Positions 23,535 through 33,832 of a stretch of 64,000 nt of DNA are shown piece by piece. The DNA comes from Blepharisma japonicum (taxonomy: Eukaryota > Ciliophora > Heterotrichea > Heterotrichida > Blepharismidae). Position 1 is the first letter of the stretch, and each line of letters begins with the position of its first letter. A model generated the notes under the pieces. It did not search any database. It saw nothing but the letters and a program-made list of their open reading frames with translations, and was not told where the DNA came from. Location: NCBI GenBank assembly GCA_949751835.1, contig CATKHK010000026.1, positions 124,001 through 188,000 on the forward strand. The letters run 5' to 3'. The position numbers and the translations under genes are program-made.

Positions 23535-24929
23535 ATGGTGAAATACCACTTCGAAACTTATGCAAGAATGAAACCCCTAGAAGAGTAATCCCTAAATAGC
23601 CCTGAAAACCCTATTGGTTACAACATTTACGTAGAAGCCAAAGTCCTGGAAATTTTTGTACCAAAAAATGAGTCATTCGGCCATGTAAATAATCAAAAAG
23701 AAGCATTTCAATTCAAATTCACAGAAATTTTAGACCAAGATTCTACCCAAGAAGACGTATTTGAAACAGTTGGCAAATCCTTATCATTAAGTTGTATGGA
23801 TGGCTACAATGGGACAATTTTCGCGTATGGCCAAACTGGAAGTGGCAAAACTTACACAATGTCAGGATCTGACACTTGGCAGCTCCGAGGACTGATTCCT
23901 CGTATTTTCACATCAATTTTTAACGAAGTTGAGCAAAGGACAAACCTTGACTACAATGTCTATGTCACTTTTATGGAAATTTATAATGAATGCGGTTATG
24001 ATTTGCTTGACCCTTCTCACGCTGAGTTACCTATGGAAAACTGGACAAAAATCCAGCTCTATGAAGATTTATATGGAAATCTCCATTTGAAAAACCTTTC
24101 AATCCACCAAGTCCGCAGTGAGCAGGATGGGATTGATTTACTGATGATGGGAAATTTCATAAGACACGTAAGTACAACACCTATGAATATGGCTTCATCA
24201 CGTTCTCATTGCATCTTTACAATTGCTTTTGAAAGCAGAGACCATGAGTCAGAAATCATAAGGACATCAAAACTTCATTTGGTAGATTTGGCTGGAAGTG
24301 AAAGAATCTCTAAGTCTCAGATAGAAGGGAAAATACTCGAAGAAGCCAAACATATAAATTTATCGCTAACGTACTTGGAGCAGGTGATTATAGCGCTTCA
24401 TGACCGGCAAAAAGATATGAGGACGCATATTCCTTATAGAAACTCATTGATGACAACTATATTGAGAGACAGCTTAGGAGGGAACTGCAAAACTGTGCTT
24501 ATAGCTACTATGAACTCAGATGCCAATCAACTAGAGGAAACACTCAGCACAGCAAAATTCGCTAAAAGGTGCTCTAAACTAGTAGCGGATGTCAGTGTTA
24601 ATGAGCAAGTTGATAGTAATTTGCTTATACAAAGACTAAGACAAGAAAATGCACAGCTAAAAAGGCAGCTGGCAAACTCAAGTGAAGACAGCAGGCTTAC
24701 AGATTCTCCTTCTTTGACTTTGTCTGACTCCGAGCTTTGCAAAAAGCAGGTCGCAATGTTTCTTGCAAACAATTCACAGCCAAAACTTATTATATCAACC
24801 CTTCAGCAAACTTATAGATGTTTGCAACTATTTAAAGAGGCGATGCTTATCAAAGAAGAGCATTATCAAGCTGAGATACAACAGCTACAAGACCATATTC
24901 AAGAACTCATGCAAAGACGTATTAGATAA
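23535..24929 (+). CDS. Kinesin-9-family (KIF6-like) motor, short tail
   Basis: Spliced product 459 residues with one intron (23587-23601). The start MVKYHFETYARMKP is the first motor strand; without the intron the first exon stops. P-loop GQTGSGKTYTM, switch I NMASSRSHCIF and switch II LVDLAGSER are intact. The stretch around VNNQKEAFQFKF and ILDQDSTQEDVFE is close to the kinesin-9 (KIF6/KIF9) pattern, motors of the ciliary axoneme. After the neck there are only about 100 residues with short coiled coils, well below the roughly 800 residues of usual KIF6, and the frame ends at a clean TAA. Either the tail is truly lost or it lies beyond the stop. Confidence 0.9.
23587..23601 (+). other. 15-nt intron, kinesin gene
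   Basis: Reads gtaatccctaaatag after 17 codons, with TAA and TAG inside; removal joins MKPLE to DPENPIGYN. Confidence 0.9.
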
Positions 24930-25253
24930 AATGATTAAATTAACACCATATCTAAAATATTGCCAGCATGGTTAATGTAAGCATCATAATAATAAAATCA
25001 AATAATTCGCTTTCTAAATTGAAGTTTATTTGGGTTTCATTGCATATATAAAAAATGGAATTGAAATCCTCTACAACTTTAGATCATATTCTAAAGGAAC
25101 TTTTACTTATTTAGAATAGAAAATTAAGCTATAATATTCATATAAAATAATTAATCATTATTGGCAAAGATAACTTGAAAGATATTAGAATAATTTAGTT
25201 TTAATTAATTGTGTACATATAGCAGCTGGTCTTAGAACTTATTTTAATATAAA
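24930..25253. other. Intergenic, nothing recognised
   Basis: AT-rich spacer between two rightward genes. Confidence 0.6.
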
Positions 25254-25871
25254 ATGGATTATGAACAGGCACTAGACCAAGCTCTAGGTTCTGGAATGAA
25301 TCATTATGTTGAAAAAAACTCCTGAAACCCTGTATTTTTTGATGATAACTTTGGAATTTATACTAAACCTCACAATAGTGGACTAAACGTTTATATGGCC
25401 GAAATAATTATAAAAAGAAGTGCTCATGATATCCAAGACTATCTGTGAAATATAGATAATTGTCGGGAATGACTCACGCAATATAAAAACTCACAACTTC
25501 TATCAGAAATGTCAGACTCATGCAAGGTATTTTATTTATGCACAAAGCATATTAAGCATATCAGAGGCAGAGAACTTGTATTAGCATCCAAAAAAAATGA
25601 TATTGATAGATATAAGACTGTAATTTTTACCAGTGTTGAGCACGATGCAAGACACATTTTCTATAAAGTCAGAGCATGGGTCTATTTTTTTACTTTTATT
25701 ATTGAGCAAGTTGGCTCTGAAGAATCAAGTGTGGCATGGCTGTGCCATTATGACCCCAAAGGAGTTAAAGTAAAAAAATTCTATACAAAAACAACAATTG
25801 ATTTTCTGAAAAACCTACAAAACTTAAAGACAGTCCTTGAAAGAGACAGCTCACGAATCAGTCCTGTGTAA
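25254..25871 (+). CDS. START-domain (StAR-related) lipid-binding protein
   Basis: 205 residues, TGA-Trp in at least three places in the first third (for example NSWNPVF, REWLTQY), TAA stop. The pattern is that of a small single START domain: a strand RGRELVLA, then HIFYKVRAWVYFF, and VAWLCHYDPKGVKVKKF, where DPKG is the family signature before the C-terminal helix. START proteins carry sterols or phospholipids between membranes. The N-terminal third is weakly conserved. The start is the first ATG (MDYEQALDQ). Confidence 0.75.
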
Positions 25872-26187
25872 TATTTCTTAGCTTATTCTATAAACCTTTT
25901 CAAATAAAAATTCTTTTATAATTAATTCATTATATGCTTTTCTTGTATTTAAATTAATTATTCATTTAGCTTTCCTTTCTTCTTTTATGCTCCTGAAGTA
26001 AATGGCTTCACTTAGTTCAATTTCTTTTCCTATTAGCTATCAGCCTCTTATCATAATAAGCTTTTCTCTATTAAAAATCCTTCACAGTTCTTATTTTCTC
26101 TCTTTTCTTAACCTATAATCCTCAATTCTTCATTATCACTCCTCTTTTCTTTTCATAATTCAAAGCAAATTATATTAAATTCAGCAA
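25872..26187. other. Pyrimidine-rich leader upstream of SNF1-type kinase
   Basis: The plus strand from about 25970 to 26160 is strongly T/C-rich with few purine runs. It leads straight into the gene whose start codon is formed by splicing. Confidence 0.5.
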
Positions 26188-27807
26188 ATGTAAAACTTAC
26201 TTAGGTCTAATTTGCTCAACACTTCTACAGAGTCTCACTCCCCCTCCAAATCAAATATCGGCCCCTATCATCTTGGCCGCACCATCGGTGAAGGGACATT
26301 CGGAAAAGTCAAGCTCGGAATCCACACTTTAACGGGCGAAAAGGTCGCAATAAAAATTTTGGAAAAAGACCGCATCTGTGACGTGGCCGATGTCGAGAGG
26401 GTTTCTAGAGAGATCCATATCCTCAAGCTGATTCGGCACCCCAATATCATCCAATTGTATGAGGTAACCCTTACTTAGATCATTGAAACTCCAAAAAAGC
26501 TGTACTTAATCATGGAATACGTAAACAGTGGCGAGCTTTTCGACTACATAGTCAAGCATTCAAGGTTAGAAGAAGCGGAAGCCTGCAAAATCTACCACCA
26601 GATTATTGCTGGGATAGAATACATTCATAAGTTGAATATTGTTCATAGAGATCTGAAACCAGAAAATCTGCTTTTAGATCACAACAAGAATATAAAAATC
26701 GTGGATTTTGGTCTTAGCAACACTTATAAGCCAGATGAGCTCTTAAAAACGGCTTGTGGCAGTCCTTGCTATGCAGCCCCAGAAATGATTGCAGGAAAAA
26801 AATACGCAGGCATTGGAGTCGATATATGAAGCTCAGGCGTCATTTTATTTGCCATGATCTGTGGGTATCTGCCATTTGAAGACCCAAATACTTCGCAGTT
26901 GTATAAAAAAATTTTGGCTGGGGATTACCATTGTCCGAAGTTTATTTCAAATTCAGCTAAAGAGTTTTTGAAAGGGATTTTAAACACTGACCCTGCAACT
27001 CGTTGGAATATCGAACAGATAAGGAAACATGCTTGGTTTACCCAGATTGCTCAAGATGTAAGCTTAGGGATTCTAGTGGGGTATGATAATATTTCAGTCG
27101 ACCAAAGCATTTTAAAGCAGCTTGAAAAGTTTGGGTATGACCTGGAGCACACAAGAAAATGCTTAGAAGCAAACAAGCATAACCATGTGACAAGCGCTTA
27201 TTATTTATTATTGAAAAAACATTTAGATCAAGGTGGCATTTCAGTTGCAGATTATTCTTACATGTCAGAGCATGAGCTAGCTCTTATGTCAATAAAACCA
27301 AATTTAAAGCTAAACAAAACTCTGGCTGTAGCTGCTCCTCATCCTCCACAAGACAAAGGTCAAGTCCTCACTCCTTTTCCAAGACACCGAAAGTACATTG
27401 AAGCATCTGTATCAAGAAGAGCTGAAAGCATAGGGAACAATAAAGATTATGATTTTATCAACCAATTATTTGCAACCCAAAACCTTCATAAGAAAAATGC
27501 TTCGCAGCACGTCGCAAAAAGTTCATCTAAAGGTAAAGAAAGATATTCAGCTTCCCCTAACACGAAAAACTCGAAATCAAAGCAAATGACTTATCGATTT
27601 CCTAATAAAAAAATAGCGACTCCAAGGCCACCAAGTGTTTCTAAAAATTTTGAAGATAAAAGAAGAGGGAGAAGCAGCATAAATGACAGTTTTGGGAAAG
27701 GTCTAGATTTAAATATAACCTATAGGTTTAGTCCAAGAGCATCCTCAGCAATTGATGGGAAAAAAAGATATAGGTCTAAGAGGGAATCTTCCTTGGGAAT
27801 CAAATAG
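26188..27807 (+). CDS. SNF1/AMPK-related kinase whose ATG is created by splicing
   Basis: Spliced product 529 residues with two introns (26190-26204 and 26464-26478). The start codon is A26188, T26189 and G26205: removing the first intron gives ATG TCT AAT, with an in-frame TAA just upstream. Motifs are [53 protein letters not shown] and TGA-Trp at 26827 (VDIWSSGVI). After the kinase lobe a UBA-like autoinhibitory domain follows ([28 protein letters not shown]). The tail is basic and Ser-rich. It belongs to the same family as the gene at 673-2278 but lacks the AMPK-type C-terminal domain. Confidence 0.9.
26190..26204 (+). other. 15-nt intron splitting the start codon
   Basis: Reads gtaaaacttacttag. 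The unspliced RNA reads ATG TAA; the spliced RNA reads ATG TCT. First-codon phase-2 intron. Confidence 0.8.
26464..26478 (+). other. 15-nt intron, kinase gene
   Basis: Reads gtaacccttacttag with an in-frame TAG; removal gives [18 protein letters not shown]. Confidence 0.9.
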
Positions 27808-27971
27808 CATATTGCCATAAATTTTATTTAAGCAAATCTGATTTCTATTATATCTGTAAATAATGACTAATAAATATGAAATTGCTCGCATTTTTGCTCG
27901 CCTCGATTGCATTAGCTGCAATCTACAATATAGATTTAACAACAAACGCCAGAATTAATCCGGGAGGATCA

Positions 27972-27987
27972 TCTATTCTTGAAGTCA
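27972..27987 (+). repeat. 16-bp direct repeat, left copy
   Basis: Sequence tctattcttgaagtca, identical to 28229-28244 and in the same reading phase; starts exactly at codon 33 of the inhibitor. Confidence 0.85.
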
Positions 27988-28011
27988 ATCAATCAATTTT
28001 ATTCAGAGAGT

Positions 28012-28209
28012 TTATTGCTCTCCCCAATCATCTTTTCCTGCAAATTTTGACAGGTAAATCTTCACCGTTTTTTCTAGATGTTCCTTTTCTTCTATAATAG
28101 GCAAGTCTTCACACGGAGTCGAATAGCCAAAAAAAATTCCATATTCGCTTATTCCCAAGTGTTTTTTGGGTCCCTGGGCAGCTCTTATTGGTTTGTTTTC
28201 TTTGGACAT
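28012..28209 (-). CDS. 65-residue reading frame inside the segment that splits the inhibitor gene
   Basis: ATG at 28207-28209, TAA at 28012-28014, complete within the 257-bp segment, with about 20 bp on each side before the direct repeats. The product is charged and looks protein-like (MSKENKPIRAAQGPKKH, YGIFFGYSTPCEDLP, SKFAGKDDWGEQ), with no low complexity. No family recognised. The frame stays open upstream of this ATG, but only as the antisense of the inhibitor, so I start it at the Met inside the segment. Confidence 0.4.
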   Translation of the reverse strand: MSKENKPIRAAQGPKKHLGISEYGIFFGYSTPCEDLPIIEEKEHLEKTVKIYLSKFAGKDDWGEQ

Positions 28210-28228
28210 TTTCGCGCTAAAAATAAGT

Positions 28229-28244
28229 TCTATTCTTGAAGTCA
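28229..28244 (+). repeat. 16-bp direct repeat, right copy
   Basis: Second copy of tctattcttgaagtca, 257 bp from the first. Bases just outside differ, so the identity is limited to 16 bp. Confidence 0.85.
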
Positions 28245-28513
28245 CCTCAAATCCTTCAACAGGATACATGTGGTACTTTATTCCATCAAATTCAGCAAAA
28301 ATCTCAGTCGATGACCCAAGAGGAACCTTTATAGCTCCAGTGACAGAGCTGACAGGAGCACCAGGGAAGCAAAGATTTACGATATCATGCAGTCAACTCT
28401 GTGTAGAAGGTGATATACTTGAAGTTATTTTAGCCTTGCAGCGCCCATGGGAGCAAGCTCCAATTGATATTAAAAAAGTTTCAGTTGAAGTAACTAATGA
28501 TCAGTTAGATTAA

Positions 28514-28898
28514 AATTAATCCGAATTAAAATAATATATATTTCGAGATATTTTGGCTATTTTTACTAATGATTATTTTCAGTGATAAAAATTATATAAA
28601 ATCAGTCAAGCCCAAAATTTGAAACTTATTAGGAAGATCTAATACTAATGAATTTAATTTTGAGCAGAATTATAATTTACAAAATTTATATCACAAAAAA
28701 TATAAGATCTAACTTTATTCTCGATTAAAGGATATCCTGATTGCTCTCTAAATTAAAATTATTTATTTGGCTTAGAGTAATTTTTTAAGATGAGCCGAAT
28801 TTGTCAATATCATTAACTGAATTTTGATATCTAAGGTATGGCAATTATTAAGTTTGCAGTTATTAAAGCCATATATTTTTCATAATTAGATGAACGAG
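28514..28898. other. Convergent intergenic region
   Basis: AT-rich, 385 bp between a rightward and a leftward 3' end. Nothing recognised. Confidence 0.6.
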
Positions 28899-31800
28899 TT
28901 AAGAGTTTAATGAAGTTAAGATTCCTTGAAGTCTCATCTGCTGGTTAGCATGGTTGTCCTTCAGCTTTTGGTCCAGCTCAAGAATCTGCTTTTTAATCTT
29001 ATAAATCTTTTTTAAGCTCTTACTTCTTGTTTCCTCAGAAAATTCATCTTCTTGACAGATCTGCAAATACTCTTTTTTCCCATAATTTCTCCTCCAAAAC
29101 AGCAACGTTTCAGCTTCAATCAACATCTTAATGAGCTCAAACGTATCTGCAGTGATTTTTTGGTCTTCTACCCTGTTAAATGTATCACCCATCAAATTAA
29201 TGATCAAGTTAAGCATGATAATCGGATTTATAACTGTAAACATAAAGAAATAAAGCCAAAAATACATCCCATAATCCTCAATGCCTGGGTAATCTCCTAG
29301 GTTTGTTTGATACGCCTGGGTTACCGCATGGAAGAAGTAATTATCATCGCTCGGTTCCTGCACAAGCACAAAAGCAATCAGCGCCAGAGCAATTGTGGAG
29401 TAAAACAGGATTGATAAGAAAAATACTACATCTTTATAGACTTCTTGGACTAAGTTGACAAGGGTTCTCATTGCCTTAAAAACTCTAAAATAAGTGATTC
29501 CTCTCATCCAGGTCACAAAATTCAAACAAGCTAAAAAGCTTTCCATATAATTTCTATAACCTGTCCATACAAGAATAGTATAAGCATCCATCATCGTCAT
29601 CCTAGCAATATCAAAATAATTCCAGCCACTTTTTCAATAATAGCCTCTTCCATATTTCATGATATAAAACTCATAGACACACAATACCTGGCTGATCACA
29701 AATGGAGCAACAAGAAAATCATTATGATACTGGTACAAAGCTGTATATATCGCCATCAGTATCAAATAGCTCGCATAGACTAAAGCCTGAATATCTATCA
29801 TCCAGCTAAGTTTCATTCATTTATCTTTCAGAATTATCTGAATGAGAGGAGTCTCGAATGTATCTACATCAGTACATTCCTGCAAGCTTTCTAAATACAA
29901 TAGACTCTCTCTCGACCCTGGAGTCAAGTTTAGCTTGACTAGCGTTTGAAGGAAAATAATTGCCTTTCCTTCTAATGTATAATTGTCGTTCAGCATAAAG
30001 TTTTCAGGGTTAGGGATAATGAAATCAGATCTGATCACTATCGGTAGTGATACAGTATCTTTACAAAACTTTGGGAAGTTTTTCCCATTGGCTGGAGTGA
30101 GGATAGTGGTATAAAACTTATCGAGAGATGAAAAACTGCTTTGGTTTAGAGCTTCAATTGATTGCTCAAAGTAGTAAAAGACAAACATGTTGTTCTTAGC
30201 CATTCGGTCTATCACTTTAAAAATTGCCGAAATACAATCTCCGAATTTCTTATCCAGGCAAATTGATAAAGGAGTTTCACCAGTCTTACTGGGGAAGAAA
30301 GACCCATCTTTTGCAAGTCCCAAACGTAAATGTTTGCTGAGGTTGAAATAGGAGTAGAGATGCAAAGTATTGATACGATAAGGCATGATTAGTCATTTAT
30401 CCATATCTGGGTTGTGCTCGACGTTTTCTCCCATAATTACTTTGCTGATATATTTTAAGTAGGCATATCTTTCGTCACTGGGACCATAAATTGCGAAGTT
30501 TAGTTCAGCTTTTAATGGGTTTTTAAGCAGACAAATGTCATTTTCCTCAGACACTGCAATTATCTTCTCGTCTGGAGAAATAGCCATAGCTATCATGGCT
30601 TTTCTTGTTTTGACTGCAGTCAAAAATGAGTAGTTTTTCATGCTCCAAATAGATAGCAAATTGTCCTCTGAGCAAGCCAGAAAATATTCGCCGTCAAGAG
30701 TACAGTAAATTGTTCTTACTATTCCACTATGATAAGTAATGGTATGCATACAGCTCTGTTTTTCTAAATTCCAGATTCTAATTGAGCAATCTCTGCAGCC
30801 TGATATCAATGTGCAGCCGTCTCTTGAAATATCCAAGCATTGAATACGGTTTGTATGCCCCTGAAGCTCAGTTATAAATATCTCATGCTTTAAATTGTGG
30901 ACTAAGATTTTTCCATCATCGTCTCCTGAAAACAATAAATTAGTTCTTTCATATAATGCAAGTGCCCAGACACCAGATTTGTGAGTTCTATATATCTTTC
31001 TCTTGACAAAGGTGTTCATATCTCATATAGAAATTCGAAAGGCTTCATCTCCAGTAATTAAAGTGTTCACATCGCTCATTACTATAGCTCGAATAGAGGC
31101 ATTTTCTTCAATGTCTAATTCTCTTTCTCTTTGGTAGTTAGATAAATTCCAGATAATCATCTTGTGACTGTCTGTGCATGAAATCAGATATTTTTCATCT
31201 TTGGTCAAGGCTAAGGCAAACATGCTATCATAGTGCTGAAGCTCTTGGATTTTTTCGTATGTTTTTACATCCCATAAGATCACTCTTCCATCGTCTGAGT
31301 TAGAAATTAAAATCCCTGTAGAAGTGAAAATAAGCTTATATATTGTTTGTGTATGGTCTTTCAGCAATCGGTTGGTCTCACCTTTTGGCATCTTCCATGA
31401 ACAAAGTCTGCAGTCTTTTCCTAATGAGTAAATAAAGTTCTGGTCATTGCTAACCAGAACAGATCTTACAGTGTCACTGTGACCATTTAAAACAAGTTCG
31501 TCTCTAGGTACGTCGAGGTATCAGACTCTTATGGTTGTATCTTGTGAGCCAGATATCAATGTGTCTTCATTCAAAGTAAAGCACATGTCCCTGATTTTTT
31601 TGGTGTGTCCATATAATTCTTTTGCGATTTCCCAAGTTCCAAAATACCAAAGAGTTATGCTTCCATCGGTTTTTCCAGCTGCTATATATTTTAGCTTTGG
31701 AGAAAATTTTACTGAATACAAGCCAACCTCTAATTCAAATGATTGTTCTTCTTTGTCTTTGCTTGTATTATAAACTTTTACATTTCCATCCTTGCTACAT

Positions 31801-32444
31801 GAAATAAGAAAATTTCCATTATAGCTAATATCAACTGCCATAACACTATCATTGTGAGTGTAGAGAGTTTTTACGTTAAAATTGTCACTTTTTTGTGTTA
31901 TATCCCATTTTCTGACTGTCTTGTCATTGCTTACTGAGTACATATATTTCTCGTCAGGAGAAAGAGTTATGTCATTTACTTGCTCATCATGACCTACAAA
32001 ATTGTCATAACTCTCAAAATTCGAGTAAGTGAATCTTTTAATTGATCCGGTTTTTTTGCAAGCTGTTATGATAAACTCTGATTTACCTTGTAAAATAATA
32101 CTTGTGATTCCCCCTAAGAATCCGACATTTTTGTCTCTCATCACTTCTTTTTGAGTGCAAACTGCGATGCGTCCTTCTTGGCTCCCGAATACAAAATTTC
32201 CATCATCTGGGTTAAAAGTCAAGCTTTTCCCACTAAAAGGTGTCTTCAGCTCATTTGGCAAAAATCCAGCGGTTTTGATAAAGATATCTTGGAGTTGTTC
32301 CCTTATGTCTCCAGTGTGTCTAACAGCAAACATTTCTTTGAGTACATTGCTTTTGAGGTCATCAAATTGCCCTTCTAAGTTATTTTCAGCTGCTTCTCCT
32401 CCTTGAAGCTTGACCACTTCAAGTTTCTGAAAGTTAAGTGCCAT
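28899..32444 (-). CDS. WD40-repeat / ion-channel fusion protein
   Basis: 1181 residues in one exon; TGA-Trp at 31521, 31023, 30393, 29817 and 29634. Residues 1 to about 690 hold at least ten WD40 units (for example VRKWDITQKS, VKVYNTSKDKE, ITLWYFGTWE, IRIWNLEKQS, LSIWSMKNYS). A linker of about 190 helical residues follows. Then comes a six-TM-type channel domain (about 875-1110): DIQALVYASYLILMAIY, an arginine-bearing segment FRVFKAMRTLVNLV, FFLSILFYSTIALALIAFVL, a pore-like YQTNLGDYPG, and IIMLNLIINLMGDTFNRV, which resembles the S6 of TRP or polycystin channels. The tail is a coiled coil. A cation channel regulated by its own propeller is inferred. Confidence 0.88.
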
Positions 32445-32540
32445 TTATAAAGTTTTCGCCAGTTTCATTTCCTAACAGATATGAATTATTTCCCCTTCTA
32501 TCATATCAAATAATTAAATTACTGCTATTTTAATCACTTT

Positions 32541-33461
32541 TTAATAATTAGAAGCGATTTTCTTTGTATCATATGTCACTGACGCCTCGAGGATCTGATT
32601 TCCATAGACGAAATTTGCAAAGAGATAGATAATGTAAGCAACTGGAAGCAGCAAACTTACGTACTGAATCCAAGCAAATTTCATGGTCTCTAAAAACGCT
32701 GGCCTATAAACTACAGGCTGATTTGCTGGGATCCTGACTTTAATTTTTATGTTAATACTCCCTGTCTGTCCTCCATATAAGACGAGAGGCTTTCCATAGT
32801 CATAGCTTGTTGTGACGTTTCTATCATTGTAAGCTGAAATAATTGATGGCAAAAACATTTCAGCACTGCTTGTTGTATCAATCAATGACTGGTTATATGT
32901 AGTCAATACAATTGAAGATGGCCTGATAGACTGAGTCTCTTTAAGATTGAGCCATCCATCAATATATATTGTAGAAGCGCCATTAGGAGTATCAATATCT
33001 GCATACCCCATCGTGATCATGTCCATTCTTACCCTATCTCTCAGCCGGTAGTCATAAAAAGTCATAATTTTGATATTTTGTAGGTAGCTAGGACTTTCGT
33101 ACATAGTGATATTGAATTCGTACAGATCTGGCTTGCTGTCAAAGTTATAATCAATCAGTGAACTTTGAATTAACATTGGCGAGAGATCTTCAAAAAATAA
33201 ATCATTGATGCCAGCTAGTGAGGAGTAAACTAATGTCCCTTGGTCTGCTGTATAAGCCATTATGATAATTTCTTTGCGGTAGAGCACTGTTGGCTGCTCC
33301 TCGTAAACTTCCCGCTTCTTCCAAAACTCATGGGTGGAAAATGCGAGGAAAAAAGGTAGAACTATCACAATTAGAAATAAAATCCAGCAAAAGAAGTAGC
33401 TGCAGCTGAATCTTGATGCTCTGTATTGCTTCTGAATAGGAGTGCCAAAAAGTAATGCCAT
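32541..33461 (-). CDS. TMEM231: TMEM231, transition-zone membrane protein
   Basis: 306 residues, no intron, TAA stop. It matches animal TMEM231 along its length: start MALLFGTPIQKQYRAS, TM1 followed by FWKKREVYEEQPTV, the lumenal segment with FYDYRLRDR and AYNDRNVTT, and KFAWIQYVSLLLPVAYII as the second membrane segment near the C-terminus. TMEM231 belongs to the MKS/B9 module that forms the ciliary gate. An upstream in-frame ATG would add 16 residues; I start at the Met that aligns with the animal proteins. It is divergent from the STPG gene, another cilium protein. Confidence 0.92.
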   Translation of the reverse strand: MALLFGTPIQKQYRASRFSCSYFFCWILFLIVIVLPFFLAFSTHEFWKKREVYEEQPTVLYRKEIIIMAYTADQGTLVYSSLAGINDLFFEDLSPMLIQSSLIDYNFDSKPDLYEFNITMYESPSYLQNIKIMTFYDYRLRDRVRMDMITMGYADIDTPNGASTIYIDGWLNLKETQSIRPSSIVLTTYNQSLIDTTSSAEMFLPSIISAYNDRNVTTSYDYGKPLVLYGGQTGSINIKIKVRIPANQPVVYRPAFLETMKFAWIQYVSLLLPVAYIIYLFANFVYGNQILEASVTYDTKKIASNY

Positions 33462-33832
33462 TTGTATATTATTTAAAGAGGAATAAAAATGATTAAAATA
33501 CAGTGCCATCTGGTTTTTAATCTCTGAGTTTTGATATTAAAACTACAGAAAGATCAGGGCTAAATGATGCGAGCAGATTATCTTGAAACGAAAGTTTGCT
33601 GGACATGAATTAATGTTTATTTAAGAATTTTTTTTTGGATACTGAAAATAAGAGTAGGCTGATCAATATGATTTTAGAGAAATTAAGCAGTTAATAGGAT
33701 TAAATTAGAGAATAAGTTTGATAAAAATTAGAAAAATTGCAAAATTTCAAATGGGTTGAGAATAATAAAGGAATATAATATGATTAGTAAATTTAAATTC
33801 TTAGAAAAAATGGATAACTAATAATTATTATA
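33462..33832. other. Divergent region between TMEM231 and STPG genes
   Basis: 370 bp, AT-rich. A tiny upstream frame (ATG GAT AAC TAA, about 33810) lies before the STPG start. No motif supported. Confidence 0.5.

Larger units (their letters stand above)
27876..28513 (+). pseudogene. Chagasin-type (I42) cysteine-protease inhibitor gene, split by a 257-bp segment
   Basis: The left part (27876-27987) encodes a signal peptide (MKLLAFLLASIALAA) and the first strand ending SSILEV. The right part (28229-28513) continues in the matching frame with SSILEVTSNPSTGYMWYF, GAPGKQRF and RPWE, the three loops that fill the active cleft of papain-type proteases in chagasin. As it stands the left frame stops at 28095-28097 and the right part has no ATG before MWYF. 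Joined at the 16-bp repeat the two parts would give 126 residues, the right size for a secreted chagasin. Either it is a broken gene, or the segment is removed from DNA or RNA. Confidence 0.7.

Noticed and set aside
27988-28228. The 257-bp segment as an ordinary intron
   Set aside because: All other introns are 15-16 nt, its ends have no GT-AG at the repeat borders, and its length is not explained by any pair of short introns.
28210-28269. Upstream extension of the nested minus-strand frame
   Set aside because: This part is only the antisense of conserved inhibitor codons, so the frame is better started at the Met inside the segment.
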